Assembly (NCBI GenBank): GCA_017484005.1
Contig: JAFUTY010000051.1
Location: 1 to 64,000 of the forward strand
Length of the DNA stretch: 64,000 nucleotides
Reading direction: 5' to 3'
From: Selenomonadaceae bacterium
GTDB taxonomy: Bacteria; Bacillota; Negativicutes; Selenomonadales; Selenomonadaceae
Below are positions 8,048 to 17,624 of the stretch, piece after piece; the stretch's first letter is position 1; the number at the start of each line of letters is the position of its first letter. The position numbers were made by a program, and so were the translations under genes. The notes beneath the pieces were generated by a model. It worked only from the letters and a program-made list of their open reading frames with translations, had not been told where the DNA came from and made no database searches.

Positions 8048-9772
8048 TCAGAATTTGAATTTTTGAAGAGTATTTTGAAGATCTTGAGCGATGTGTGCGA
8101 GCGAATCACTAGCCGATGCGATTTCTTCAGCCGATGCAGATTGCTGCTGCGATGCCGCTGAAACACTTTCCATTTCTGTGGAAACTTTACCGCTGTTCTC
8201 GGCGATTTTGTTCGAACGAGATTTGATTCGCGCGGTATCATCGGAAACATTCTTGATATCATTCGCCATGTCATTCGATTTCTGCGTGACGCCGTCTGAC
8301 GCGGTGCGAATGTTATCAAAATTCGTGCGGAGCTGTTCAACAGATTTTGTGCCTTCGCGAACTGCAACACTGCCTTCATGCATCGAGCTGACAGCTGTAT
8401 CGGTGTCATTCTGAATTGCAGTGATAAGCGCTGCGATTTGCTGCGCCGCGGCTTGAGATTCTTCCGCGAGTTTTCTAACTTCATCCGAGACAACTGCGAA
8501 TCCGCGTCCATGTTCACCTGCTCGAGCTGCCTCGATTGCCGCGTTGAGAGCTAACAAATTCGTTTGATCCGCAATTCCAGAAATCGTTTCGACGATCTGT
8601 CCGATTTCTTTTGAACGCTGTCCAAGTTTATCAACAGTTCCAGCTGAATTGTTGACGATTTTTTCAACGCTGAGAATTTGAGAAACTGCAGATTCGATAG
8701 CCGCTGAACCTGCTGCTGCCTGTTTAGCTGATGCTTCGACTTGAGTTGCAACGAGAGCTGCTGCATTGTTGAGGTTGTCGATTGAGACTGTCGCATGTTC
8801 AATTGCATCCATTGCTTCGGAAACATTCTGCTGCTGCTCGACGACTGCGCTTGCGGAATTTGTAACGGATTGAGCAACTTGTTCAGATGCTTGAGCCGAT
8901 TGATGTGCGCTTGCAGTCAATTCTTGAGACGATGCTGCCAATTGCTCGGTCGTCGTGGAAATTTTGCGGAAGAGATCGTTGAGTTTTTGTCTCATCTTAC
9001 CAATCTCATCGCTCATATGTCCAAATTCATCGAGACGGCTGTTCATGTGAGCTTTGCCATCGTCGCGGAAATCACCTTCACTCAAACGGCGGCAGGTATC
9101 AACCATGTCGCTCATTGATGAAGTCACGTCGCTCGAAACAATAGAGATGATGAAAATGAGCAAAGCGATAACGCCTGCGCAAAGAATAATGACGTTGCGA
9201 GTATTTGCATTTTCCTCTTCGACGCGAGCCTGGAGAGTCGCATGCGCACGATCGATAACAGCGGCACTGACAACATTGAACTGTTCCGCCATATCCAAAC
9301 CGATTGCCATCAAATGATCGTCAAAATATTTCAGTGATTCCGCATGCTGTCCCTGTTGAGAGAGCTGAATCATATGCTCGCCGGCTTGTTTCATCTGACT
9401 CCAAGATTGAGCGAGCCGATTGTATCGCGCAAGTGCATCTGGTACGCCAGAGACAAGTTTTTGATATTGAGCCATCGCTTCATCGCCGCCGGAAGTTGCA
9501 TCGCGGAAACGCTGGATTCGAGTTTGAAGGAGACTTGGATCTGTTGTCGTCGCAATCAAAACTGCCTGGAGCTGAGCATTGCGCATTGAATAACGCGTGA
9601 CGCCGGTATAATGAATCGTCATTGCCTCAGTTTCAAACATTTCTTCGAGAGCGACCTTGCTGACTTCCGTCGATGCATAACCAGCATAACCGACTAAGAT
9701 CATGCCGATGACACCGACTAAGCCGATGAGTAAGAGTTTGTACGCCACCTTGATATTGTTAAGAAAACTCAT
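8048..9772 (-). CDS. methyl-accepting chemotaxis protein
   Basis: This 574-residue chemoreceptor has a first membrane helix at about 12-32, a periplasmic four-helix-bundle type sensor at about 35-190, a second helix at about 193-214, a HAMP domain, and a long helical signalling domain. The highly conserved hairpin tip reads [19 protein letters not shown]. It should signal through CheW and CheA to the flagellar motor. There is no CheR-binding pentapeptide at the C-terminus. GGAGG precedes ATG 9772 and a double terminator follows, so it is monocistronic. Ligand unknown. Confidence 0.95.
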   Translation of the reverse strand: MSFLNNIKVAYKLLLIGLVGVIGMILVGYAGYASTEVSKVALEEMFETEAMTIHYTGVTRYSMRNAQLQAVLIATTTDPSLLQTRIQRFRDATSGGDEAMAQYQKLVSGVPDALARYNRLAQSWSQMKQAGEHMIQLSQQGQHAESLKYFDDHLMAIGLDMAEQFNVVSAAVIDRAHATLQARVEEENANTRNVIILCAGVIALLIFIISIVSSDVTSSMSDMVDTCRRLSEGDFRDDGKAHMNSRLDEFGHMSDEIGKMRQKLNDLFRKISTTTEQLAASSQELTASAHQSAQASEQVAQSVTNSASAVVEQQQNVSEAMDAIEHATVSIDNLNNAAALVATQVEASAKQAAAGSAAIESAVSQILSVEKIVNNSAGTVDKLGQRSKEIGQIVETISGIADQTNLLALNAAIEAARAGEHGRGFAVVSDEVRKLAEESQAAAQQIAALITAIQNDTDTAVSSMHEGSVAVREGTKSVEQLRTNFDNIRTASDGVTQKSNDMANDIKNVSDDTARIKSRSNKIAENSGKVSTEMESVSAASQQQSASAEEIASASDSLAHIAQDLQNTLQKFKF

Positions 9773-9904
9773 TAAACATTCCTCCTTGAAAATTTAGAAG
9801 CGCAATTTAGAGGCTGGGTTTTCGAATATGGAAAATTAATTTCAACGCTAAAATAAAATTCCCTTCAAATCTTCTAAATTTCCAAACGTCTAGAAAATTC
9901 ACAC

Positions 9905-9935
9905 ACAAAAAAAGATGGAAGCTCGCACTTCCATC
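9905..9935 (-). terminator. intrinsic terminator after the MarR gene
   Basis: An 8-bp stem (9914-9921 with 9928-9935) is followed on the minus strand by T residues. Confidence 0.75.
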
Positions 9936-9940
9936 CAGAT

Positions 9941-10399
9941 TCAATGAACGTTATACATTTTTGCGCGATCTGCCAGTGTCGAAAGTCCAATCTCCAGCGA
10001 TGTTAAATCTTTCTCGCTAAATCCAGCGAACAGATAATTTGTCCATCTGCTGAAAACTTCTTTGAGGAATTTTTCATGGCGCTGCGCTTCTTCCGTCAAA
10101 AAGATTCGTTTGATTCGGCGATCTTTCGAATCATGCTCGCGATACAGAAATTTTTTGTGTTCGAGCAGCGTGATTGTTCGCGTGACAACTGCCTTGTCGA
10201 GGAATAACACATCGGCAAGCTCATCCTGACTTTTGCCCTGCTCCTCAAACACCGCGAGCAGCAGTACACACTCCGGATATGACAGCGACAGTGGTGCGCA
10301 GGCTGCGACGATGAATTGCTGTGAACGCCGATGCAGAATTGAAAAGCATCTGCCGATTTTGAAATCCCTCATAACATTTCCCTTCGTGAAATCTTCCAT
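9941..10399 (-). CDS. MarR-family transcriptional regulator
   Basis: This 152-residue protein has a winged helix-turn-helix at about residues 50-105, with the recognition segment KAVVTRTITLLEHKKFL and the wing EHDSKDRRIKRIFLTEEA typical of MarR. Flanking helices form the dimer interface. GTGGGGA precedes ATG 10399. It is divergent from the MBL hydrolase gene at 10625, and the 225 bases between could hold its operator. Ligand unknown. Confidence 0.9.
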   Translation of the reverse strand: MEDFTKGNVMRDFKIGRCFSILHRRSQQFIVAACAPLSLSYPECVLLLAVFEEQGKSQDELADVLFLDKAVVTRTITLLEHKKFLYREHDSKDRRIKRIFLTEEAQRHEKFLKEVFSRWTNYLFAGFSEKDLTSLEIGLSTLADRAKMYNVH

Positions 10400-10624
10400 G
10401 AAACTTCCCCACTTCTAAAATCTTGAAATGTTTTGATTTTTAATTCGAACGGAAAATTTTTATCTTAATCTTTGGAATTGATTTCCGTGCTTGACTTTCG
10501 GAATCGAATTCGAAAGAATTTGATATGAATCGATTTGTTGATCTTTTCAATCAATGACAAGACTATCGAGATAATAGTAGCAAACTCCAAAATTCACGTC
10601 AACAATCAAGAAAGGAAAATGTAA

Positions 10625-11263
10625 ATGGTTTTGAAAATTGAAGTTGGAAATCTCATTGAAGAGAATTGTTATGTATATTTCGCGGAAGAAATTTCGAGCG
10701 ATGGATTTCATCATGGATTTTTGATTGATCCCGGCGATGAATCTGAAAAAATTTTGCGTGAGCTTGAATCGCATAAAATCTGTATCGAAAAAATTTTGAT
10801 CACTCACGGGCATCACGATCATATTGGCGCACTGAAAAGTTTGCAGCCGATTTTGAAATGTTCAATCGTGATGTCGAAATCCGGCAAAATATATTCGGAA
10901 GATCCAATTTGGAATTTGTCGCAGTTTTTTGGAAATCCAATTCGATTCGATGAATTGCCGATCGAATTTTTGGAGAATCATTCAAAGATCTCGACGGCGG
11001 ATCAAAATTTATCTCTGGAATTGATTGAGACGCCTGGACATACACTCGATGGCGCGATTTATTACAGTTCAAAAGATAATCTTGCATTCGTTGGAGATAC
11101 AATCTTCAAAAATTCATTTGGGAGGACTGATTTTCCGGGCGGTGATATGAATAAATTGATGAAATCGATTCGCGAAATCATTTTGAAATTGCCGGATGAA
11201 ACGATTTTGTATCCAGGACACATGGATTCGACGACTGTTGAATCTGAGAAAAATTTATATTGA
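10625..11263 (+). CDS. MBL-fold metallohydrolase, glyoxalase II-like
   Basis: This 212-residue metallo-beta-lactamase-fold protein has the metal-binding motif THGHHDHIG at about 59-67, a second-metal histidine in ETPGHTLDGA, and an Asp in FVGDTIFKNSFGRTD. The length and motif set fit the small YcbL/GloB2-like thioester hydrolases, which may hydrolyse hydroxyacyl-glutathione or a bacillithiol-type analogue. AAGGAAAA precedes the ATG and a strong terminator follows. The MarR gene is divergent, so co-regulation is possible but unproven. Confidence 0.88.
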   Translation: MVLKIEVGNLIEENCYVYFAEEISSDGFHHGFLIDPGDESEKILRELESHKICIEKILITHGHHDHIGALKSLQPILKCSIVMSKSGKIYSEDPIWNLSQFFGNPIRFDELPIEFLENHSKISTADQNLSLELIETPGHTLDGAIYYSSKDNLAFVGDTIFKNSFGRTDFPGGDMNKLMKSIREIILKLPDETILYPGHMDSTTVESEKNLY

Positions 11264-11275
11264 TTCGGAAATGAA

Positions 11276-11317
11276 AGACTCCCGAGGATCTCGAAAGATC
11301 TTCGGGAGTCTTTTTTT
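11276..11317 (+). terminator. intrinsic terminator after the MBL gene
   Basis: A 15-bp near-perfect stem (11276-11290 with 11297-11311) is followed by seven T residues. Confidence 0.9.
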
Positions 11318-11327
11318 ATTCGGTTAG

Positions 11328-11351
11328 AAAAATTTTCGGAATATCTTCCGA
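11328..11351 (-). terminator. possible terminator after the aldolase gene
   Basis: A 6-bp perfect stem (11336-11341 with 11346-11351) with a tetraloop is followed on the minus strand by AAAATTTTTC. It begins three bases after the aldolase stop. Confidence 0.45.
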
Positions 11352-11353
11352 GA

Positions 11354-12352
11354 TCATTTTGCGTTGACGAGATCCATGATCGCTGGTGCAGATCCATCAG
11401 AACCGAGAACATCTTTGATCTTATGCTCGACGAGCTCTTTGATGTAATCGCGGCCTGGTGCGATGTATTGGCGCGGATCGAAATGATCTGGATGCTGCAT
11501 GAAATGCTCACGAATTCCAGCGGTCATTGCGAGACGGAGATCTGAATCAATGTTGATTTTGCAGACTGCAGATTTTGCCGCTTTGCGAAGTTGATCCTCA
11601 GGAATTCCGACTGCATCTTTGAGTTTTCCGCCGTTATCATTAATGATTTTGACGTATTTCTGGATAACAGACGATGCGCCGTGGAGAACGATTGGGAAAT
11701 TCGGGATTTTCTTTTCGATTTCAGCAAGAACATCGAAACGCAGTGGAGGAGGAACTAGAATTCCAGTTTCTGGATCACGAGTGCATTGTTCCGGCGTGAA
11801 TTTGTATGCGCCATGGGAAGTTCCGATAGCGATAGCAAGTGAATCGCAGCCAGTACGCGAAACGAATTCTTCGACTTCTTCCGGACGAGTGTAAGCTTCA
11901 TTTCCATGCTCGACTTTGACGTCATCTTCGATTCCAGCGAGAGTTCCGAGCTCAGCTTCAACGACAACTCCATGAGCATGCGCATATTCGACGACGCGTT
12001 TTGTCTCTTTGATGTTGTCTTCGAACGAGAGTCCACTCTTATCGATCATAACTGAAGTGAAACCGCCATCGATGCAGGATTTGCAGGTTTCGAAATCCGG
12101 ACCATGGTCAAGATGCAACGCGATTGGGATATCCTCGACTTCGAGAGCTGCTTTGACGAGATGAACGAGGTACGCATGTTTTGCATATTTGCGCGCGCCA
12201 GCCGAACATTGGAGAATGACAGGCGATTTGAGAGCTGCTGCAGCTTCGGTGATGCCTTGAACGATTTCCATGTTGTTGACGTTGAATGCGCCAATTGCGA
12301 ATCCGCCCTCATAGGCTTTTTTGAACATTTCTTTGGTTCCGACTAATGGCAT
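11354..12352 (-). CDS. fba: fructose-bisphosphate aldolase, class II
   Basis: This zinc-dependent aldolase of 332 residues cleaves fructose-1,6-bisphosphate into dihydroxyacetone phosphate and glyceraldehyde-3-phosphate in glycolysis. Visible are the catalytic LHLDHGPDFETC segment, the EHGNEAYTRPEEV loop, the metal-binding histidine in FPIVLHGASSV and the phosphate-binding NINIDSDLR-type strand (seen as KINIDSDLR). The start is ATG 12352 with GGAGGA just upstream; the frame stays open to 12484 but lacks family similarity there. Monocistronic and divergent from the glycosyltransferase cluster. Confidence 0.95.
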   Translation of the reverse strand: MPLVGTKEMFKKAYEGGFAIGAFNVNNMEIVQGITEAAAALKSPVILQCSAGARKYAKHAYLVHLVKAALEVEDIPIALHLDHGPDFETCKSCIDGGFTSVMIDKSGLSFEDNIKETKRVVEYAHAHGVVVEAELGTLAGIEDDVKVEHGNEAYTRPEEVEEFVSRTGCDSLAIAIGTSHGAYKFTPEQCTRDPETGILVPPPLRFDVLAEIEKKIPNFPIVLHGASSVIQKYVKIINDNGGKLKDAVGIPEDQLRKAAKSAVCKINIDSDLRLAMTAGIREHFMQHPDHFDPRQYIAPGRDYIKELVEHKIKDVLGSDGSAPAIMDLVNAK

Positions 12353-12448
12353 TCCAATTCCTCCTCTGAAAAAACTGAGTGAGCTCGAAAATTTTTCAGA
12401 TCCGATCTCAAAATCTCCGCGCTCGATCTCGTTAATTAAGTTGCTTGA

Positions 12449-12457
12449 AGTATAGCA
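12449..12457 (-). promoter_or_regulatory. possible extended -10 promoter of fba
   Basis: On the minus strand TGC directly precedes TATACT (12449-12454), an extended -10 element. No good -35 box is seen. It is about 95 bases upstream of the aldolase start. Confidence 0.45.
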
Positions 12458-12557
12458 TGCGGCTCGAAAAAATTCTATACTCAAAAAAAATATTCTAACA
12501 ATTTCATTGAATCGAGATTAAAATACAAATCAAATTCAAAATTGAGGAGGATTCAAT

Positions 12558-13214
12558 TTGAAATTATCAGTTTTGTTGACGCTCAAACCGACGCCGATGA
12601 TCAAAGATTTGCTCGAGTGTATGTATGAATCGATTGAAAACGCAGTCGAGGATTATGAAATTTTATTTTCGACGGCAGATATTTCGGAAAAATCAATTCA
12701 GCGACTATCAAATTTGAAAAATGCTCGCCCTATCGATGTTGGAAATAATCGATCTCGCTCACATTTTTGGAATGTTGGATTCAAGCAAGTCTCACAGGAT
12801 TCCGATCTGATACTTTTTCTCGATCTAGATTCGATTCTATTTCAAAATTCAGTGCGGAAGATGATCGAGCTACTCGAAGTTGATTCTAAACTTAGTGCGG
12901 TTGGATCTTATATGAATTCTGGATTTTATGGAGTTCAACAATCATCTTTAAACGCTACAGATTTGGAAGATTTGGCAAATGCTGTAACAATTTTTGAGGA
13001 TGAACGAGTCAATTTAAAAACTTTCGCGATGTTTTTAGAAGGAAATTGCATGTTAATTCGTCGCGAGATTTTATCGAAAATTCAATCGCGATATGGATTT
13101 CTTATAGATGATCGATTTTCTAAAAATTTTTATGACGATATTGATTTGTCAGTGAAAAATTTTGCTCGAAGGATTTTTTATAGAAGTTGCACCGACTTAT
13201 ATATGGCGACTTGA
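12558..13214 (+). CDS. glycosyltransferase family 2, N-terminal part of a probably frameshifted fusion
   Basis: This 218-codon frame starts at TTG behind GAGGAGG. It has a GT-A fold pattern: SVLLTLKPTP strand, the DxD-like DLDS at 89-92 that binds the metal and nucleotide sugar, and an acidic DDIDLSVKNFARRI segment at its C-terminus. The end is abrupt, and the next frame continues with the sequence that normally follows this motif. A single-base slip in the T6 run at 13174-13179 would join the two frames. It probably transfers a sugar to a surface glycan or flagellin. Confidence 0.75.
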   Translation: MKLSVLLTLKPTPMIKDLLECMYESIENAVEDYEILFSTADISEKSIQRLSNLKNARPIDVGNNRSRSHFWNVGFKQVSQDSDLILFLDLDSILFQNSVRKMIELLEVDSKLSAVGSYMNSGFYGVQQSSLNATDLEDLANAVTIFEDERVNLKTFAMFLEGNCMLIRREILSKIQSRYGFLIDDRFSKNFYDDIDLSVKNFARRIFYRSCTDLYMAT

Positions 13215-13926
13215 TATCGAAAATTCAATAACTGACGCGGATAAATGGAATGCGGAAGAGAATTTTCAATCGATCTGGGGATTTTCGCCGAGATATTCTT
13301 TTCTCTTGCGAATGGAAATTTTGCAATTGATTCCAGATTTAACTCGCGATGGAATTGAAATTCTTGAAGTTGGATGTGCAGCGGGAGGAACTCTGTATGT
13401 TTTGAGATCCGAAAATCCATCAGCTAAACTTTATGGAATTGAAATCAATTCTGGAGCAACTCGAATTGCATCGATGTTCGCAGAAGTTGAAAATGTTGAC
13501 GTTGAAAAAGTGACTCCAGATCATTGGCGTGAGAAATTTGACTACATCATCTGCGGCGATGTCATCGAGCATCTTGTAGATCCCTGGACGGCTATTCGAA
13601 ACATGCGTAAGATGTTGAAACCTGGCGGTCATCTTTTAGCAAGCATTCCAAACGTTGCAAACATCGATGTTGTTGAAAATTTACTTCGTGGTTTCTGGGA
13701 TTATATGGATGCAGGAATTCTCGATCGAACTCATTTGCGATTTTTTACAATGGATAGCATCATAAAAATAATCCAGTCATCGAATTTTCAACATTTGGAA
13801 ATCATATATAAACGATTGAATTTTCAAAATCACTTGTTGCCACTAGCAGAAGAACTCAGTGCGCGATTCAATGTTAAATTGGAGCATTTTATGACTTACC
13901 AATATCTCGTTGACGCGACGAAATAG
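13162..13926 (+). CDS. SAM-dependent methyltransferase, C-terminal part of the same fusion
   Basis: This frame overlaps the glycosyltransferase end by 53 bases. It contains a class I methyltransferase with the SAM-binding motif EILEVGCAAGGTLY, the acidic post-II residue in LYGIEINSG, and DYIICGDVIEHLVDPW. About 40 residues precede the domain and look like glycosyltransferase C-terminus (a QSIWGFSPRYSF segment). The only upstream initiator is a TTG without a ribosome binding site, so independent initiation is unlikely. Removing one T at 13174-13179 would restore one protein of about 455 residues. Target of methylation unknown, probably a glycan. Confidence 0.75.
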   Translation: MLEGFFIEVAPTYIWRLDIENSITDADKWNAEENFQSIWGFSPRYSFLLRMEILQLIPDLTRDGIEILEVGCAAGGTLYVLRSENPSAKLYGIEINSGATRIASMFAEVENVDVEKVTPDHWREKFDYIICGDVIEHLVDPWTAIRNMRKMLKPGGHLLASIPNVANIDVVENLLRGFWDYMDAGILDRTHLRFFTMDSIIKIIQSSNFQHLEIIYKRLNFQNHLLPLAEELSARFNVKLEHFMTYQYLVDATK

Positions 13927-13938
13927 GAGGTTATCGAT

Positions 13939-14961
13939 TTGTCTCCGCGAGTTTCAGTGATAATTCCAGTCTATAACGACGAGCAATTTATCGAAGATTG
14001 TCTGTTGAGTTTGAAAATGCAGACATTTCAAGATTTCGAAGTGATTTTGATCGATGATTGCTCAACTGATTCGACATTCGATATCGTTCGAGAAAAATTT
14101 TCTGATCCTAGAATCAAAATCATTCGGAACGATGTGAATTTGAAAACTGCTGAATCTAGAAATCGTGGAATTGAACTTGCTCGCGGAGAATTCATTTTTT
14201 TCATGGATCATGATGATATGCTTGCACCAACAGCGTTGAAAAATCTTACAGATTATGCTCAAGAATTTAGAGCTGATGTGGTGCATACATCGATATTTTT
14301 TACAGTCAAGGAAGAATTTCATGCGACGGAGAAGGATTTCAATGATTGGGAGCATTTTAAAATCGATGAATATGCAAAGCAAGAAGATCGATCTGAACCA
14401 GAATTAATGACAATAGATCTCAACGAGCGACTTAATATAAATTTTGCGCAACATCAGACTCATTGCACGATTTGGATGAATCTCTATCGTCGCGAATTTA
14501 TTGAAAAATTTAATTTGAGATTCTTTGATTTAGTTGGCGAGGATACATTTTTTCTATTCGAAACATTGCTAACCGCTGAGAGATTTTTGAGCATCCCGGG
14601 CGGAATCTATATCTGGAGAAAAAATTCCCAATCGATTTCTCACAGTCCAAGCGTCAACATGATGGAAAAGATTTTTCGATCGATCGATTTTGCGGCTCGA
14701 AGAATGAGATCATATTTCGAGATTTTCAATCAAATTCCAAGCGCAACTCAATACAATTGCCTAAAATTCTTCATCTATTGTCACATGACTGATTATAAAG
14801 CTCGAGAATTCTATCGCAATGATTTGTCTTTCAATTCTTTCGATAAGATGTTGGAAGATTTTTTGAATCCAATATTTGGAGATCGCACTTTGTTGATGAA
14901 AACTCTATTTCATAATAGCAATTTGAATTTATTCAATTTGCTCGAAGCCGATGGAATTTGA
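13939..14961 (+). CDS. glycosyltransferase family 2
   Basis: This 340-residue GT2 enzyme begins with the classic VSVIIPVYNDEQFIEDCL segment and has the DxDD-type metal site in FFMDHDDML (D90, D92, D93). The C-terminal half carries the acceptor-side EDTFFLFE motif at about 195-202. It starts at TTG with AGGAGG 8 bases upstream, directly after the methyltransferase stop, so the three frames form one glycan-modifying operon that continues into rsmD. Donor and acceptor cannot be deduced. Confidence 0.88.
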   Translation: MSPRVSVIIPVYNDEQFIEDCLLSLKMQTFQDFEVILIDDCSTDSTFDIVREKFSDPRIKIIRNDVNLKTAESRNRGIELARGEFIFFMDHDDMLAPTALKNLTDYAQEFRADVVHTSIFFTVKEEFHATEKDFNDWEHFKIDEYAKQEDRSEPELMTIDLNERLNINFAQHQTHCTIWMNLYRREFIEKFNLRFFDLVGEDTFFLFETLLTAERFLSIPGGIYIWRKNSQSISHSPSVNMMEKIFRSIDFAARRMRSYFEIFNQIPSATQYNCLKFFIYCHMTDYKAREFYRNDLSFNSFDKMLEDFLNPIFGDRTLLMKTLFHNSNLNLFNLLEADGI

Positions 14962-14975
14962 GGAGGATTTTTTAT

Positions 14976-15527
14976 ATGCGAATCATTTCTGGAAGTGCGC
15001 GGGGAGTTCAATTGAAATCGCCAAAGGGAAATTCAACCCGCCCAACTTCAGATCGCGTAAAAGAATCGATCTTCAATATCCTCCGCAGCGATCTCCTCGA
15101 TTCTGACGTTTTGGATTTATTCGCAGGGACTGGAGCATTGGGACTTGAATCATTATCGCGAGGATCTAGATCTGCAGCATTCATCGATAATGCAACCGCT
15201 AAATTGATTCAAGAAAATTCGATCAAGACAAAACTCAACGATCGATCGCGAATTTTGAACATGGATGTAATTGCCGCGCTCGATTATTTTCAGCGTCACT
15301 ATGAATCTTTCGATTTGATTTTCTGCGATCCGCCATATTCAAAAACTCTATTCGATAAAATTTTTCCGACATTGAATCAATCCTCGATCCTTCGAATCGG
15401 CGGCAAATTGATCGTTGAACATGGAATCGCGGATAAAAAAATTCCCACGCTCGAGAAATTAACTCTCACGCGGGAAATCGATTATGGACATACGACTTCA
15501 ATTTGGATTTTTCAGCGGGAGGAATGA
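14976..15527 (+). CDS. rsmD: 16S rRNA (guanine966-N2)-methyltransferase
   Basis: This 183-residue RsmD has the SAM-binding LDLFAGTGALGLESLSRG motif and the catalytic FCDPPYSK (N/DPPY) motif. It methylates G966 of 16S rRNA during 30S assembly. The start is ATG 14976 behind GAGGAGG; the upstream TTG in frame overlaps the previous stop and lacks a site. The next gene, coaD, starts 3 bases after its stop, the usual rsmD-coaD pairing in Firmicutes. Confidence 0.93.
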   Translation: MRIISGSARGVQLKSPKGNSTRPTSDRVKESIFNILRSDLLDSDVLDLFAGTGALGLESLSRGSRSAAFIDNATAKLIQENSIKTKLNDRSRILNMDVIAALDYFQRHYESFDLIFCDPPYSKTLFDKIFPTLNQSSILRIGGKLIVEHGIADKKIPTLEKLTLTREIDYGHTTSIWIFQREE

Positions 15528-15530
15528 TCG

Positions 15531-16013
15531 ATGAAAGCAGTCTGTACAGGTTCATTTGATCCAATAACGCTCGGACATATCGATATTTTCAAACGCGCAT
15601 CGAAAATCGTCGATGAATTAATCATTTGTATCTTTCACAACGTTCGGAAGAAATCATTTTTGAGCGTGGAAGATCGAATCAAATTAATCGAAGAATCGCT
15701 CAAGGAATTCGGAATAAAAAATGCCCGCGTTGATTCATTCGATGGACTTGTCACGGAATATATGAAGTCGCAAAATATTCAATTGATCATTCGTGGAATC
15801 AGATCTCCTCAAGAGCTGCAATATGAATTGAACGAGGCTGATGTAATTCGAAAACTCGATCCGACGATTGAAACGATCTTTTTACCAACTGATCCTCAAT
15901 TTTCATTCGTGAGTTCCTCAATGGTTCGAGAATTGCATGCATTCGGTGCAAGTGTTAAAGATTTTGTTCCGAACAATATAGAAAAATTTATCTCAAATCT
16001 GTCTAAAAAATAA
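15531..16013 (+). CDS. coaD: phosphopantetheine adenylyltransferase
   Basis: This 160-residue enzyme carries out the fourth step of coenzyme A synthesis, joining 4-phosphopantetheine and ATP to give dephospho-CoA. It has the nucleotidyltransferase motif TLGH at about 13-16, the GIRSPQELQYE segment and the C-terminal SSSMVREL signature (canonical ISSTMVRE). GGGAGGA within the rsmD end serves as ribosome binding site. Length is normal for the family. Confidence 0.95.
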   Translation: MKAVCTGSFDPITLGHIDIFKRASKIVDELIICIFHNVRKKSFLSVEDRIKLIEESLKEFGIKNARVDSFDGLVTEYMKSQNIQLIIRGIRSPQELQYELNEADVIRKLDPTIETIFLPTDPQFSFVSSSMVRELHAFGASVKDFVPNNIEKFISNLSKK

Positions 16014-16058
16014 TAGCATCCTCGCCGCGAAAATCTATTTCGAAAGGATGGGAATTCT

Positions 16059-16913
16059 ATGTATAAAAAATTTCTAATCGCCGCATTGATTTTTTTGACG
16101 AGCTCAACTGTTCAAGCCGCTCAATCAGATTTTCATGGCTACACATTCAACGGACAAAGCATCGTCAATCAAAACAAGACATCGATCAAATTGAAAAAAG
16201 ATGAATCTCTCACCAGAACTTGCGACGATGGAACAATTATCACTGTTATTGCGAATATTGATAACAGCGGCACAGTTATCGTCAACAATGACGGCAGTAT
16301 CACTCTCAAACCGACTTCTGATAACGCGATGAATGCAGTTTTGAATTTCAATACCGTGATTCATACCTACAAAAAAATCGATGGAACTTTGACGATTTCG
16401 AACAATAAAGTTCTATTCGGCAAAAATACAAAAGTTGCTGGACATGTGCTGGTTCTAGGAACAGAAAGACCTTTCCATTATGAAAGCATTGGCGGGACTG
16501 GAAGTTTGGAACTCAGCGCAATTTCAAATCGAATCGTTTCCAATAAAAATACAAATTTGACTGGCGAAGTCAATAACGCTGGAACTTTGATTTTCACAGG
16601 CGAAGGATCAGCTTTCATTCAAGTCGATGCAGGAAGAACTTTTCACAATGCATTTCTGACTGAAGGAATTACACTCACTTCCGCCGCCGATGAATATCAC
16701 TTCGTCCTTGAAAAAATCGGAACTTACAATTTGAACGGAATGAAAATCGAAACGACTAAAGAAAATACCGTTGTATTTTTGATTAATCACAATACCATTT
16801 CATTCAAAGCCGATGCTGGAATCATTTGCAACGGCAACAGATTCGACGGTGACAGCTCAATCAATATTACAACTGACGGGAAATCGATTCGAATGACCGC
16901 CGCGCCGGAATGA
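16059..16913 (+). CDS. exported protein of unknown function, repetitive beta-rich
   Basis: This 284-residue protein has a clear signal peptide (residues 1-20, cleavage near VQAAQS). The mature part is rich in Asn, Thr, Ser, Gly and Ile with alternating short strands (NSGTVIVNNDGSITLKP), a composition typical of beta-helix or autotransporter-passenger-like proteins. There is no C-terminal barrel, LPXTG or SLH domain. It is preceded by AAAGGATGGG and follows coaD by 45 bases. Exported or surface function is likely; nothing more specific can be stated. Confidence 0.75.
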   Translation: MYKKFLIAALIFLTSSTVQAAQSDFHGYTFNGQSIVNQNKTSIKLKKDESLTRTCDDGTIITVIANIDNSGTVIVNNDGSITLKPTSDNAMNAVLNFNTVIHTYKKIDGTLTISNNKVLFGKNTKVAGHVLVLGTERPFHYESIGGTGSLELSAISNRIVSNKNTNLTGEVNNAGTLIFTGEGSAFIQVDAGRTFHNAFLTEGITLTSAADEYHFVLEKIGTYNLNGMKIETTKENTVVFLINHNTISFKADAGIICNGNRFDGDSSINITTDGKSIRMTAAPE

Positions 16914-16998
16914 TTAATATTGATTGAAAATTTCTCGTTGAAAAATTTCTTCCGATCTGTAAAATGAAATTCCCAAACGGGAGGAGGAATTTTCAACG

Positions 16999-17529
16999 AT
17001 GGCAGTTCGAGACACTCTCGATAAAATAGAAAATCTCGTGGCGGGAGCATCGCATGTTCCACTCACGGGCAAAGCAATCCTCGATGAAAACGAGCTCGTT
17101 CATCTCGTCGAAGAACTGCGCAAGGAACTTCCAGATGAACTCGAAGAAGCAGAGCGAGTTATGGGCGAGCGCGATGGAATCATTCAATCTGCGCAGGCTG
17201 AAGCCGATAAAATCGTTCAACAGGCAAAGGAATATGCCGAAAAATTGATTGAGCAGGAGGATATCGTAGTAAAAGCTCGCGAGAGATCGCAAGCCGTGAT
17301 TCAGCAGGCACAGCAGCAGGAACATGAAATCATGGAACGAACTCGCGAACAGTCTCAGCAGCTCCGTGACGATGCAGATCAATACGCAAATCAGGTTTTC
17401 GATCAATTAATCGCGCATGTCACAAATACATTTCAAGGAGTCAAGCAGGCAGAGCAGGGATTGGAGCAGGCGCGTCAGATTCTGCAGCAGGCAAAAGTGC
17501 AGATGAATCAACCGCATGGACAGTCATGA
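16999..17529 (+). CDS. coiled-coil protein, DivIVA/ATPase subunit b-like
   Basis: This 176-residue protein consists almost entirely of a Gln/Glu/Ala-rich helix from about residue 30 to 165. The stretch EADKIVQQAKEYAEKLIEQ resembles the b subunit of F-type ATPases or DivIVA-like proteins. Similar genes follow coaD in many Firmicutes and are often called ATPase only by this resemblance. It has no membrane segment. GGAGGAGG precedes the ATG and a terminator follows. The role is unknown; involvement in cell division or envelope organisation is a guess. Confidence 0.75.
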   Translation: MAVRDTLDKIENLVAGASHVPLTGKAILDENELVHLVEELRKELPDELEEAERVMGERDGIIQSAQAEADKIVQQAKEYAEKLIEQEDIVVKARERSQAVIQQAQQQEHEIMERTREQSQQLRDDADQYANQVFDQLIAHVTNTFQGVKQAEQGLEQARQILQQAKVQMNQPHGQS

Positions 17530-17563
17530 ATTGAGGGCGAGCGATCGTTCTCAATTTTTTTTT
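17530..17563 (+). terminator. intrinsic terminator closing the rsmD-coaD cluster
   Basis: A 10-bp stem with two G-T pairs (17530-17539 with 17546-17555) runs into a tract of nine T residues. Confidence 0.8.
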
Positions 17564-17584
17564 GCCTTGAACTAACTCCAATCG

Positions 17585-17613
17585 AGTAAAATTCAATCAA
17601 GTAAAATTCAATC
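17585..17613. repeat. 14-base direct repeat in the larB leader
   Basis: Two perfect copies of AGTAAAATTCAATC (17585-17598 and 17600-17613) lie just before the larB ribosome binding site. Each contains a TAAAAT that could serve as a -10 box. The repeat may be a duplicated promoter element or a regulator site. Confidence 0.7.
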
Positions 17614-17624
17614 GGAGGGATTTT

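Noticed and set aside
7428-8066. A 212-codon plus-strand frame opposite the toxin-antitoxin-like pair
   Set aside because: No ribosome binding site, composition of an antisense shadow, and it runs through two terminators and both genes of the overlapping pair.
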